A DNA stretch of 7,035 nucleotides, from the NCBI GenBank assembly GCA_030639395.1, contig DAOWCW010000041.1, positions 1 through 7,035 on the forward strand, in the 5' to 3' direction. The position numbers were made by a program, and so were the translations under genes. Each line of letters opens with the position of its first letter. Positions within the stretch are counted from its first letter, which is position 1. This document shows, one piece after another, positions 1-6,358 of the stretch. The DNA is from an archaeon (GTDB lineage: Archaea; Nanoarchaeota; Nanoarchaeia; Pacearchaeales; GW2011-AR1). Under the pieces are notes generated by a model. The model had not been told where the DNA came from. It did no database searches and saw nothing but the letters and a program-made list of their open reading frames with translations.

Positions 1-807
1 GTGTCTAGGTTTGAGGAGGCTGGTGGTGAGATGATTGTGACGTCGGGGGTTAATCCGGAGGGCAACAGGAAGGTTTTGGAGATTGCTGGGAAATATAATT
101 CTGTGAGGGCGAGTTTTGGACTGTATCCTATTGATGCGGTTGCCTGTAAGTTTGATAATTTGGCGGATGATTATTTGAGAAAGATTCCGGTGTTTGATGT
201 TGATAAGGAGTTGGATTGGATTCGTGAGCATGCCGAGGAGTGTATTGCGATTGGAGAGATTGGTTTAGATTTTAAGGTTGTGAAGGATTTGTTTGCACCC
301 AAGGGTGTACCCTCTGCCTATGGGGCATCCGCTAACACGGACAAGGAGGGCAATGTTGAGGATATAAAGAAGGAACAGGAGATTGTTTTTCGGAAAGTTT
401 TGAAGTTAGCAAAGGAGTTGAGAAAGGTTGTTGTTGTGCATTCTAGGGGAGCTGAGAAGAGGGTTATTGAGATTTTAGAGGAGATGAAAATGGAAAATGT
501 TATTATGCATTGTTTTAATGGAAGGAAGGCTTTGATTCGTAGATGTGTTGCGAATGGTTGGTTGTTTAGTGTCCCTGCTGTGATTGCTAGGTTGGAGCAT
601 TTTAAGGTATTGGTTGAGATAGTGCCGTTGGATTTATTGTTGACCGAGACTGATGCTCCGTATTTGTCGCCTGTTGTTGGCATGAGAAATGAATCTGCGA
701 ATGTTGGTGTGACGTTGGAGGAGATTGCTAAGATTAAGGGTGTTGGGGTTGAGGATGTGGCTGAACAAGTTTGGGAGAATACTGAGAGAGTGTTTCAAGA
801 ATTTTAA
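1..807 (+). CDS. TatD-family metal-dependent hydrolase, 3' part (5' end outside window)
   Basis: Partial gene; 268 residues are visible. TatD-family proteins are TIM-barrel hydrolases with a two-metal centre and DNase-type activity, usually cytoplasmic. Family blocks seen in order: IGEIGLDF (about residues 83-90, metal-bridging Glu), VVVHSR (about 143-148, metal His), MHCFNG (about 169-174, metal His) and LLTETDAPYLSP (about 214-225, catalytic/metal Asp). The N-terminal DxHxH metal motif expected some 30 residues before the first visible residue is missing, so the GTG at base 1 is an internal codon rather than the start. The segment at about residues 99-117 is an extra, C-rich-coded loop between the GEIGLD block and the next helix (see findings). 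Codons elsewhere are strongly G/T-ending. The gene converges on the minus-strand small gene at 833-1042. Family assignment is secure; the in vivo substrate is not. Confidence 0.9.
   Translation: MSRFEEAGGEMIVTSGVNPEGNRKVLEIAGKYNSVRASFGLYPIDAVACKFDNLADDYLRKIPVFDVDKELDWIREHAEECIAIGEIGLDFKVVKDLFAPKGVPSAYGASANTDKEGNVEDIKKEQEIVFRKVLKLAKELRKVVVVHSRGAEKRVIEILEEMKMENVIMHCFNGRKALIRRCVANGWLFSVPAVIARLEHFKVLVEIVPLDLLLTETDAPYLSPVVGMRNESANVGVTLEEIAKIKGVGVEDVAEQVWENTERVFQEF
295..351 (+). repeat. possible in-frame insert element within tatD
   Basis: About 19 codons (residues 99-117) whose base use differs sharply from the rest of this gene: C-ending codons (ccc, gcc, tcc, aac, gac, ggc) in a gene that otherwise ends codons in G or T. 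The DNA is made of small inverted repeats: CACCC-AA-GGGTG at 296-307, TGCC/GGCA at 315-327, and CCG/CGG at 329-340. It lies where the family normally goes from the GEIGLD strand straight into the next helix. It could be a palindromic element inserted in frame, or simply a lineage-specific loop. I infer the insertion from composition and position only. Confidence 0.35.
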
Positions 808-808
808 A

Positions 809-822
809 AATAAAATGAAAAT
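809..822 (-). terminator. T-rich stretch after the minus-strand small gene
   Basis: Read on the minus strand, the bases just past the stop of the 833-1042 gene are CATTTTATTTTT. This fits archaeal oligo-T termination and lies in the 25-base gap between two convergent genes. No stable hairpin precedes it. For the opposite direction, a T-rich run (about 823-841, ending in TTTATTTTTT) follows the tatD stop and overlaps the end of the small gene. Confidence 0.35.
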
Positions 823-832
823 TTGTTTGTAT

Positions 833-1042
833 TTATTTTTTGCAGTAGCAACTGTTTCCAGATAGTAGTATGATTGCAGCAGCGACTGTTATAATTATTT
901 GTGCCCACATTTCAGTAGGTTTCCACCATATCAGAACTATGATTGCTAATGCCAGGATTCCCTTGCAATTACAGTCTTGTTCTGAAGAACATATTGGTGC
1001 AGTTTTCTTTGCTACTTTTTTCGCAGTTTTTTTCTTTGCCAT
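833..1042 (-). CDS. small Lys/Cys-rich two-helix membrane protein
   Basis: 69 residues; family not recognised. Residues 1-16 form a basic tail with repeated AKK units (MAKKKTAKKVAKKTAP), like the tails of histone H1-like or DNA-binding proteins. Next is a Cys cluster, C18-x5-C24-N-C26. Two hydrophobic helices follow (about 28-40 and 46-62) separated by a short WKPTE turn, then a C-terminal C65-Y-C67-K-K. By the positive-inside rule both ends should be cytoplasmic, placing five cysteines on the same face, which could bind metal or form disulfides. The ATG at 1042 is supported by an AAGGAG Shine-Dalgarno at 1049-1054, spacing 6. It lies 41 nt downstream of the beta-subunit stop and is probably on the same transcript. 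The overlapping plus-strand frame lacks a comparable ribosome site and is dismissed. Confidence 0.72.
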   Translation of the reverse strand: MAKKKTAKKVAKKTAPICSSEQDCNCKGILALAIIVLIWWKPTEMWAQIIITVAAAIILLSGNSCYCKK

Positions 1043-1083
1043 TATTTGCTCCTTTTATTTAGTTAGTTTCAAACGACATGACC

Positions 1084-2070
1084 CTACTGGGCCCGGATTA
1101 ATTTGTCTAATATGTTTGATTTTTTTAGAGTGTTGTCTTTTTGGTTAAGTTGTTTTTTTAGTTGTGGCCATTTTTCTTCTAAGGATTTTTCCTTGGATTG
1201 GTAGATTATTCCTATGGGTATTTTTCCAGATTTTGAGTTGTAGTTGAATTCGTCTGCTAATTTTTCTGCGGTTTGTTTTTCTTTGTTGTCTTTGATTTTG
1301 TACATTAAGTCGTCTTTGTTATTTGATTCTTTGTTGAAGATGAGACAGTCTTGGATTATTTCGACGAATGAGAAGCCGTTGTGTTGGATTGCTTTTGTGA
1401 ATGTTTCGGTCATGTGCTTGATGTCTCTGGCTGAGGTTCTTGCGACAAATGTTGCATTGCTTGCTAGGGCGAGTTTGATTGGATTGAAGGGTCTGTCGAA
1501 TGTTCCTAGTGGTGAGGCTTTTGATATGTAGCCTTGTTGTGATGTTGGGGTTGGTTGTCCGGTTGTTAGGGAGAATGATTGGTTGTCGTGGAGGATTAGT
1601 GTTATGTTGGCGTTGTGTTTGAATGCGTGGATGAAGTGTGCCATTCCTTCTGCATACATTGCTCCGTCTCCTACGAATGCTAAGACTTTCAAATTGGGGT
1701 TTCCGAGTTTCATTCCTATTGCGGTTGGGAGAGCTCTTCCGTGTAGGCAGTAGATTCCAGAGAGGTTTATGTAGTCGAAGATTTTTGCGTGGCATCCGAT
1801 GTCGGTTGTGATTGCGAAGTCGGTTTGTTTTACTTTTGCTCTCGTTGATTTGTTTGTAGGTTTGTCTGGGGCAGACCCTTTGGATTCGATTAGGTTTGTG
1901 ATTGTTTGTTTGACTGAGGCTAGTATCATGTGGTTTGGGCAGCCGGGACACCAGGTCACTTCTGATGAAGTTCCCAGTGTTTGAGTTCGCTTCGCTTTGA
2001 GTTGTGAGTTCGCTTCGCTTTGAGTAGGGCTTGCGCCCGTTGTGGCGGTGTTGTTTTTGTTTGGTTTCAT
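1084..2070 (-). CDS. korB: 2-oxoacid:ferredoxin oxidoreductase, beta subunit
   Basis: 328 residues. This subunit binds thiamine diphosphate and one [4Fe-4S] cluster and carries out decarboxylation of a 2-oxoacid (probably pyruvate and relatives) to acyl-CoA, passing electrons to ferredoxin. Cluster ligands are visible as C41-P-G-C44, C93 (in DIGCH) and C242 (in IIQDC). The ThDP/Mg motif is GDG at 134-136 followed by DN at 162-163 and TTGQPTPT. HGRA at 110-113 is also typical. Residues 1-35 are an unusual polar extension made largely by a 23-bp tandem repeat, and residues 62-82 form a Lys/Thr-rich insert relative to usual beta subunits. The ATG is supported by AGGAGG at 2079-2084, spacing 8, and overlaps the upstream stop as ATGA. 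The exact substrate (pyruvate, 2-oxoglutarate or broad) cannot be decided here. Confidence 0.9.
   Translation of the reverse strand: MKPNKNNTATTGASPTQSEANSQLKAKRTQTLGTSSEVTWCPGCPNHMILASVKQTITNLIESKGSAPDKPTNKSTRAKVKQTDFAITTDIGCHAKIFDYINLSGIYCLHGRALPTAIGMKLGNPNLKVLAFVGDGAMYAEGMAHFIHAFKHNANITLILHDNQSFSLTTGQPTPTSQQGYISKASPLGTFDRPFNPIKLALASNATFVARTSARDIKHMTETFTKAIQHNGFSFVEIIQDCLIFNKESNNKDDLMYKIKDNKEKQTAEKLADEFNYNSKSGKIPIGIIYQSKEKSLEEKWPQLKKQLNQKDNTLKKSNILDKLIRAQ
1982..2027. repeat. two-copy 23-bp tandem repeat inside korB
   Basis: Two adjacent 23-base units (1982-2004 and 2005-2027) are identical except for one base near the end; each contains TTCGCTTCGCTTTGAG. They code for part of the N-terminal extension of the beta subunit. 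Because 23 is not a multiple of 3, the two copies are read in different frames (TQSEANSQ, then LKAKRTQT). Immediately to the right is a small hairpin, GGGC-TTGC-GCCC (2027-2038). Confidence 0.85.
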
Positions 2071-2345
2071 TTATTCAACCTCCTAAATAAACTATGAATT
2101 ACCCAGCCAATCAGGAAGCCAAGAATTATTGAAGATATCAAAAATGTGGATACCAATACAATTATTAAACATCCTTCTCCACCACAAAAAGACATAAATA
2201 GATTTAGGGGATATCTTATAATGCTACTTAAAGCTTTAGTTAAACTATGGTCTCCAAAAAAAATATTACTAAGAATAACTAAAAGAGTATATAAAATTAA
2301 ACCAACCCAGCTTCCCCACATTTTAAATGGATTGTAATTTTTCAT
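2067..2345 (-). CDS. two-helix membrane protein between the oxidoreductase subunit genes
   Basis: 92 residues; family not recognised. Helix 1 spans about residues 11-30 (WVGLILYTLLVILSNIFF region). A loop with a CGGEGC motif (C54 and C59) leads into helix 2, about 59-84, ending in a basic tail (RRLNK). No signal peptidase site is evident, so it is probably an integral membrane protein. The start at 2345 overlaps the alpha-subunit stop as ATGA and has no clear Shine-Dalgarno, so translation is probably coupled. Its own stop overlaps the beta-subunit start in the same way. Its coding strand is rich in T- and A-ending codons, unlike the A/C-ending neighbours. Hydrophobic codons explain part of that, but not the third positions. 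It may be a membrane tether or regulator of the enzyme, or a recent unrelated insertion; I cannot choose. Confidence 0.78.
   Translation of the reverse strand: MKNYNPFKMWGSWVGLILYTLLVILSNIFFGDHSLTKALSSIIRYPLNLFMSFCGGEGCLIIVLVSTFLISSIILGFLIGWVIHSLFRRLNK
2079..2084 (-). promoter_or_regulatory. Shine-Dalgarno site for korB inside the upstream gene
   Basis: AGGAGG on the minus strand lies 8 bases before the beta-subunit ATG and within the last codons (Arg-Arg) of the small membrane gene. It fixes the beta-subunit start at 2070 despite the odd N-terminal extension. It also suggests that ribosomes finishing the small gene restart at the ATGA overlap. Confidence 0.8.
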
Positions 2346-3865
2346 ATTATGCTTTTGATTAGTTTGTTTAGTTCGTCGGTATGGAAGGGTCGACCGTTAT
2401 ATTTTAGCAGTCGGTTTTCTATTTTGATTCCAGTTTTTTCTCGAATTAATCTTCCGAGCTGTCCGGTGACATTGCATTCTACTAGAATTGTTTTGTCGGC
2501 TTTTTCTATTTCTTTTTTAATTTGTGGAGAAAGTGGCTTGCAATATAGGACTTGGAGAAATTTGGCGTCGAGGTCTTTGATTGCATCTTTAATTGCTCCA
2601 GATGTTGAGCCCCATCCGATGATTAGATTTTTGGATTTTTTGTTACCGTGTATTTTTATCATTTCGAAATTTTTTCTTACATATTTTTTTATGTTGTTGT
2701 ATTTTTTTATTCTGGTGTCTGTGTTTTGTTCGGTTAGTGTGTAAGATTCTGTTGAGTTGCCGAATTTGTCGGTTTCATACGAGGAATTTTTTATTAGATC
2801 TTCGCCTGGGATTGGTCTTGTTATTTTGAAGGTTGGGGTTTTCTTTGGTTTCTTTGTTGAAGAGAATTCGGATTCAGCTAGATGTTTGTCTGATAAGATT
2901 ATAGAAAGTGTTCGGAATTTTTCTGCTAGAAATAATGCTTCGGATGTTTTTTCTATTGTTTCGATTGGGTTGCTTGGTGTTATTACGATTCGTGGTGCTT
3001 CTCCGTGTCCGGCTCGAAGTGCGATGTCCAAATCTGATTGTGCTGTATATGTTGGGACACCTGTTCCTGGTCCTGGGCGTGAGGCGAGATAAACTGTTAA
3101 GGGAATTTCAGAAATTCCTTGTAGAGATAAGGTTTCTCCCATTAAGTCGAAGCCACCACCTGAGGTTCCTGTCATTACTTTGGATCCTGCGAATGAAGCT
3201 CCGATTGCCATTGATGCGGCTGATATTTCGCTTTCGGCTTGGAAAACCATGAGATTGTTTTTTATTTGATCTTTTGCTAGTTCGTGCATTGCGTTTGTTG
3301 CTGGAGTCATTGGATATGCAACATAGAGTTGGAGCCCTGAGTTTATTGCACCTATTGAGATTGCTTCGGAGCCTGAGAGTATTTTTGTGGAATTTTTTAG
3401 TTCTGGTAATTGATGAGATGTTTCGAAAGAATCATATCCCTGTTTTGCGGCTTTTAGTGCTTCGGTTGATTCTTTGAATTGGGATTTAATTTCATTTTCT
3501 AAAGTTTTTAATGGGATTCCGAATATTTTTGTTAGTGCTCCTGCGAGTGCTATATTGGTATTTCTTCCTAAGTCTTTAAATTGGTCTCCTGTGATAAGTT
3601 TGCCTTTTTTCTTAAGGGCTTTTGTGTGTGTTTTTATAGTTCGTTCGTCTAGGGCTACTAGGACATCCACTTGTGCGTCATGGCTTTCGATTGGTTCATT
3701 GGAGATTGCTAAAGTGTTGAAGTTGTGTCCGCCTCGGATTAGGGAAGCGTAGTCTCGGTAGTTGAATGTGAAGTAACCGTGGCTACTTAGGATATTTGAG
3801 AATATTTGAGAGACTTTATTTATTCCTTGTCCTGCTGCTCCGCCGATTATGATATTTAATTTCAT
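2342..3865 (-). CDS. korA: 2-oxoacid:ferredoxin oxidoreductase, fused gamma-alpha subunit
   Basis: 507 residues. Residues 1-155 are the gamma-type domain, beginning with the glycine-rich IIIGGAAGQGI (about 5-15) and containing YRDYASLIRGGHNF. Residues about 162-340 are the alpha pyrimidine-binding domain: SGSEAISIGAINSGL, the YPMTP motif (184-188; YPITP in the Sulfolobus-type enzymes), TSGGG (234-238) and SRPGPGTGVPT (262-272). Residues about 412-507 match the C-terminal transketolase-like domain. No Fe-S cysteine motif is present, as expected for the two-subunit archaeal type in which only beta carries a cluster. Homologues are often somewhat longer; the linker at about 335-410 is variable and charged. 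The ATG is supported by AGAGG at 3873-3877, spacing 7. It pairs with the beta subunit at 1084-2070. Confidence 0.92.
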   Translation of the reverse strand: MKLNIIIGGAAGQGINKVSQIFSNILSSHGYFTFNYRDYASLIRGGHNFNTLAISNEPIESHDAQVDVLVALDERTIKTHTKALKKKGKLITGDQFKDLGRNTNIALAGALTKIFGIPLKTLENEIKSQFKESTEALKAAKQGYDSFETSHQLPELKNSTKILSGSEAISIGAINSGLQLYVAYPMTPATNAMHELAKDQIKNNLMVFQAESEISAASMAIGASFAGSKVMTGTSGGGFDLMGETLSLQGISEIPLTVYLASRPGPGTGVPTYTAQSDLDIALRAGHGEAPRIVITPSNPIETIEKTSEALFLAEKFRTLSIILSDKHLAESEFSSTKKPKKTPTFKITRPIPGEDLIKNSSYETDKFGNSTESYTLTEQNTDTRIKKYNNIKKYVRKNFEMIKIHGNKKSKNLIIGWGSTSGAIKDAIKDLDAKFLQVLYCKPLSPQIKKEIEKADKTILVECNVTGQLGRLIREKTGIKIENRLLKYNGRPFHTDELNKLIKSII

Positions 3866-3985
3866 TGGGTTTCCTCTTTTGTATAAAAAGTTTCTCTGGG
3901 TCGCTCGGCATACCCTTGAATTGCGGAATTCTGGGGCAAATCAGAAAACTCATTTTCCAAAACTCCGTTTTGATTTATTGTCATG
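3866..3985. other. intergenic region with three small hairpins between acs and korA
   Basis: This 120-base gap contains, on either strand, GAAAA-CTCA-TTTTC at about 3946-3958, AAAAC-TCC-GTTTT at about 3959-3971, and GAATT-GCGG-AATTC at about 3918-3931. Next to them is a short GC-richer patch (3898-3917) unlike the surroundings. A TATA-like CTTTTTATAC (3881-3890, minus) lies only about 20 bases before the korA ATG, too close for a transcript that includes the korA Shine-Dalgarno. I therefore do not call it a promoter; korA may be read through from acs or use an unrecognised start. Confidence 0.4.
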
Positions 3986-5920
3986 TTAGGAGTTTTCAAT
4001 TATGATTTCTTTAATTTTATCTACGGAGGATGGGTTTACTAGAGTCATTAGTCCTTTTGGTTTTTCGTTGATTAAAAGGGCCTTTAAAATTCGTCGCATG
4101 ATTTTTCCTGATCTTGTTTTTGGCAGGTCTGGCACGAAGAAGATTCTTGCAGGCCTTGCTGTTGGTCCTATTTTGATGTCAACGTATTTTCTAAGTTTTT
4201 GTTCTAGTTTTTTAGAGGGTTTGTCTTTTTTTAATACTACAAATGCTATAGGAACTTGTCCTTTTATTTTGTCAGGCATTGGAACAACTGCTACGTCGCC
4301 TACTTTTTTATTGTCGTGGATTGCGTTTTCTACTTCGGCTGTTGCCAATCTGTGTCCTGCTACTTTCATTACATCGTCTGTTCTTCCTGTGATTCGTATT
4401 AGTCCGTCTTGGAGATATGCTCCGTCGGATGTATCGTACATGGTTTTGAATTTTTTCCAATATGTGTCTACGTATTTTTTGTGATTATTGAAAACTCCGT
4501 GAAGCATTCCTGGTGCGAATGGGCTTTGTTGTGCGAGGAATCCCTGTCTTCCTTTTGGCATTGGCTTTCCTTTGTCGTCTACTATTATGTGCCTGATTCC
4601 TGGAAAACTTTTTCCTGATATTGTTGGGACAAAAGGTCCTATTCCTGGGATTGTGTTAATGAGAGTTCCGCCTGTTTCGGTTTGCCACCATGTGTCGATG
4701 ATTGGACAACGTGAACCTCCGATTGTTTTGAAATACCAGTTCCATGATTCTTTGTCAATCGGTTCTCCGACGGTTCCCAATATTTTTAGTGAAGAGAGGT
4801 TGTATTTGTTTATCCATTTTTGCGGGATTTTCATGAACATTCTAATAGCCGTTGGTGCGGTGTAGAATACATTTACTTTGTGGTCTTGGATTATTTTCCA
4901 CCATCGTCCTGGGTTTGGAAAGTCTGGTCCGCCTTCGTAAATTAGTGTTGTTGCGCCTGTTAGTAGTGGTCCGTACATTGCGTAGGTGTGTCCTGTAATC
5001 CAACCTATATCTGCTGTGCACCACATTACGTCCTCGGGGTGTAGGTCAAAGTTCCATTTACATGTCCAATAGGCTTGTGTTGCGTATCCTCCTGTATCGT
5101 GAACTACTCCTTTTGGTTTTCCGGTTGTTCCGGATGTATAGAGTAAGAACATTGTATCTTCGGAGTTCATTATTTCTGGTTCACAATATGATTTTGCTTT
5201 TTCTATTTCTTCGTCGAAATTTAGGAATTTTCTACCTCTGATTTTCCCCCCAATTCTATTTACGACTATTATCTTTTGTACAGTTGTTCCTTTTGCGGCT
5301 TTCTTTGCTTTTTTTAGAAGGTTCTCTGGTTTTCCTCGTCGATAATACCCATCTGATGTGATTAGGATTTTTGCCTTGCCATCTTCTATTCTTGCTTTTA
5401 GTGCGTCTGAAGAGAATGCCGAGAAAACTACAGAGTGGATTGCCCCTATTCTTGTGCAGGCTAACATTGCGATTAGAGCTTGTGGAACCATTGGTAGATA
5501 AATTGAGATTACGTCGCCTTTTTTAATTCCGTTTGCCTTCAGAACATTTGCGAATTTGTTGACTTTGTTATGGAGTTCTCCGTATGAGATTTTGATTGGT
5601 TTTTCATCCTTTGGCTCTGGTACCCAAATTAGTGCGGTTTTGTTTGGGTGTGCTAAGTGTCTATCTACACAATTTACTGAGAAATTTAGTTTTCCTCCTT
5701 TGAACCATTTGAAATATGGGAGTTTTTCGACGTAGGTCTTGTCCCATTCTTTGTCCCATGTTAATCCTTCTTTTGCCATTTTTCCCCAGAATGCAATTGG
5801 ATCTTTCGCGGCTTTTTCGTAGATTTTGGGATCAGTTATGTTTGCGATTTTTTTCATTTCATCGCTGGGATAGAATTTGCCTTTTTTCTTGATTACGTAT
5901 TTAATACTTCTTTTTTTCAT
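3986..5920 (-). CDS. acs: acetyl-CoA synthetase, AMP-forming
   Basis: 644 residues, close to the usual 640-660 for Acs. It activates acetate with ATP to acetyl-AMP and transfers the acetyl group to CoA, in the cytoplasm. Motifs: YTSGTTGKPKG (261-271, phosphate loop), ADIGWITGHTY (303-313), TVGEPI (383-388), WWQTETGG (411-418, whose second Trp closes the acetate pocket in true acetyl-CoA synthetases), GRTDDVMKVAGHR (512-524, hinge and C-domain) and PKTRSGKIMRR (600-610), where K606 is the catalytic lysine controlled by acetylation in bacterial homologues. The N-terminal family region (FWGKMAKEGLTWDKEWD) starts near residue 44, so the start at 5920 gives a complete protein. It lies upstream of korA and shares acetyl-CoA as metabolite. 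DPANN and many archaea often use the ADP-forming enzyme instead, so this choice is notable. Confidence 0.95.
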   Translation of the reverse strand: MKKRSIKYVIKKKGKFYPSDEMKKIANITDPKIYEKAAKDPIAFWGKMAKEGLTWDKEWDKTYVEKLPYFKWFKGGKLNFSVNCVDRHLAHPNKTALIWVPEPKDEKPIKISYGELHNKVNKFANVLKANGIKKGDVISIYLPMVPQALIAMLACTRIGAIHSVVFSAFSSDALKARIEDGKAKILITSDGYYRRGKPENLLKKAKKAAKGTTVQKIIVVNRIGGKIRGRKFLNFDEEIEKAKSYCEPEIMNSEDTMFLLYTSGTTGKPKGVVHDTGGYATQAYWTCKWNFDLHPEDVMWCTADIGWITGHTYAMYGPLLTGATTLIYEGGPDFPNPGRWWKIIQDHKVNVFYTAPTAIRMFMKIPQKWINKYNLSSLKILGTVGEPIDKESWNWYFKTIGGSRCPIIDTWWQTETGGTLINTIPGIGPFVPTISGKSFPGIRHIIVDDKGKPMPKGRQGFLAQQSPFAPGMLHGVFNNHKKYVDTYWKKFKTMYDTSDGAYLQDGLIRITGRTDDVMKVAGHRLATAEVENAIHDNKKVGDVAVVPMPDKIKGQVPIAFVVLKKDKPSKKLEQKLRKYVDIKIGPTARPARIFFVPDLPKTRSGKIMRRILKALLINEKPKGLMTLVNPSSVDKIKEIIIENS

Positions 5921-5951
5921 ATACTATTCAGCGTTAATGCTGATGTCACCT
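5921..5951 (-). promoter_or_regulatory. acs leader: Shine-Dalgarno masked or positioned by a hairpin
   Basis: On the minus strand the leader reads AGGTGA (5946-5951), two bases, then TCAGC-ATTAAC-GCTGA (5928-5943), seven bases, then ATG. AGGTGA is a good match to the 16S anti-Shine-Dalgarno partner but lies 25 bases from the start codon in linear distance. If the 5-bp hairpin folds, the effective spacing falls to 9 bases. No other ribosome site is seen nearer the ATG. Confidence 0.5.
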
Positions 5952-5972
5952 GCTAGTTATTGTTGCCTTGTC

Positions 5973-5985
5973 TTTATAAGTTTTG
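5973..5985 (-). promoter_or_regulatory. TATA/BRE promoter of acs
   Basis: Minus strand CAAAACTTATAAA: a purine-rich BRE-like part followed by an archaeal TATA box. A start about 25 bases downstream would fall near 5950-5953, just before the AGGTGA ribosome site and leaving a leader of about 30 bases. An 11-base core, AAAACTTATAA, is shared exactly with the promoter of the structured RNA at 6702-6712. Confidence 0.6.
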
Positions 5986-6002
5986 CTAGGAGAAGTAGAT
6001 TA

Positions 6003-6329
6003 TTACATTAGACCTTGTTCATCGATTCCTGATTCGTCGTCGTCTTCTCGCTGTTCGGCGTATCCCTTGGTATTTGGGGTATCTTTTGGTTCTTGTTGCT
6101 TGGGAGTTTCTTGGGATGAAAGGTCGGATGGATTTATTGAGTTAATCATTGTTTTGAAGTCTTGAAATTTTTCGGCTTTGATTCTGACTCCGGCTTTTGT
6201 GAATCCTGTGAAGTTTTGGGATGTTACGAATTCTCTGATTGTTAGACCTGGTTGTCCGCCGAAGTTATCGATGCGAACTATGATTTTTGTTTCCTCGTTT
6301 TTTTGGATTTCACCTATATCTTTTTCCAT
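6003..6329 (-). CDS. PC4-like (transcriptional coactivator p15) single-stranded-DNA-binding protein
   Basis: 108 residues. Residues about 4-63 fit the PC4/YdbC-like fold: a short acidic start (IGEIQKNEETK), the strand KIIVRIDNFGG (15-25), a second strand LTIREFV (29-35), then FTGFTKAGVRIKAEKF (40-55) and the closing helix QDFKTMI (56-62). Related domains bind single-stranded DNA or RNA as dimers and are found in several archaeal lineages as small transcription or replication factors. Residues about 65-108 are a disordered polar tail ending in an acidic stretch (EDDDESGIDEQ), which could act as a regulatory mimic of nucleic acid or be a flexible linker. A TATA box at 6351-6358 predicts a transcript start almost at the ATG, so the mRNA is likely leaderless; no Shine-Dalgarno is visible. 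Its gene precedes acs but has a separate promoter. Confidence 0.75.
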   Translation of the reverse strand: MEKDIGEIQKNEETKIIVRIDNFGGQPGLTIREFVTSQNFTGFTKAGVRIKAEKFQDFKTMINSINPSDLSSQETPKQQEPKDTPNTKGYAEQREDDDESGIDEQGLM

Positions 6330-6350
6330 GAGGTAGAATATGCTGTTTTG

Positions 6351-6358
6351 TTTATAAA
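6351..6358 (-). promoter_or_regulatory. TATA box of the PC4-like gene
   Basis: TTTATAAA, within ATATTTATAAAC on the minus strand, lies about 25 bases before the ATG at 6329. The geometry predicts a leaderless or nearly leaderless transcript, in keeping with the absence of a ribosome site. Confidence 0.6.

Noticed and set aside
1..3. GTG at base 1 as the true tatD start
   Set aside because: The conserved N-terminal metal-binding motif would be missing; the gene simply enters from outside the window.
870..1148. Plus-strand frame of 92 codons
   Set aside because: It is antisense to the 833-1042 gene, has no ribosome site, and its peptide is only the shadow of a hydrophobic gene.
1319..1951. 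Minus-strand 210-codon frame rich in Arg and Asn
   Set aside because: It is an alternative frame of the beta subunit, with low-complexity RN-rich composition caused by the A/C-rich strand.
3881..3890. TATA-like CTTTTTATAC before korA
   Set aside because: It is only about 20 bases from the ATG, so the predicted transcript would start inside the gene and miss the AGAGG ribosome site.
4002..4484. Plus-strand 160-codon frame opposite acs
   Set aside because: It lies entirely antisense to a gene with all Acs motifs and has no independent support.
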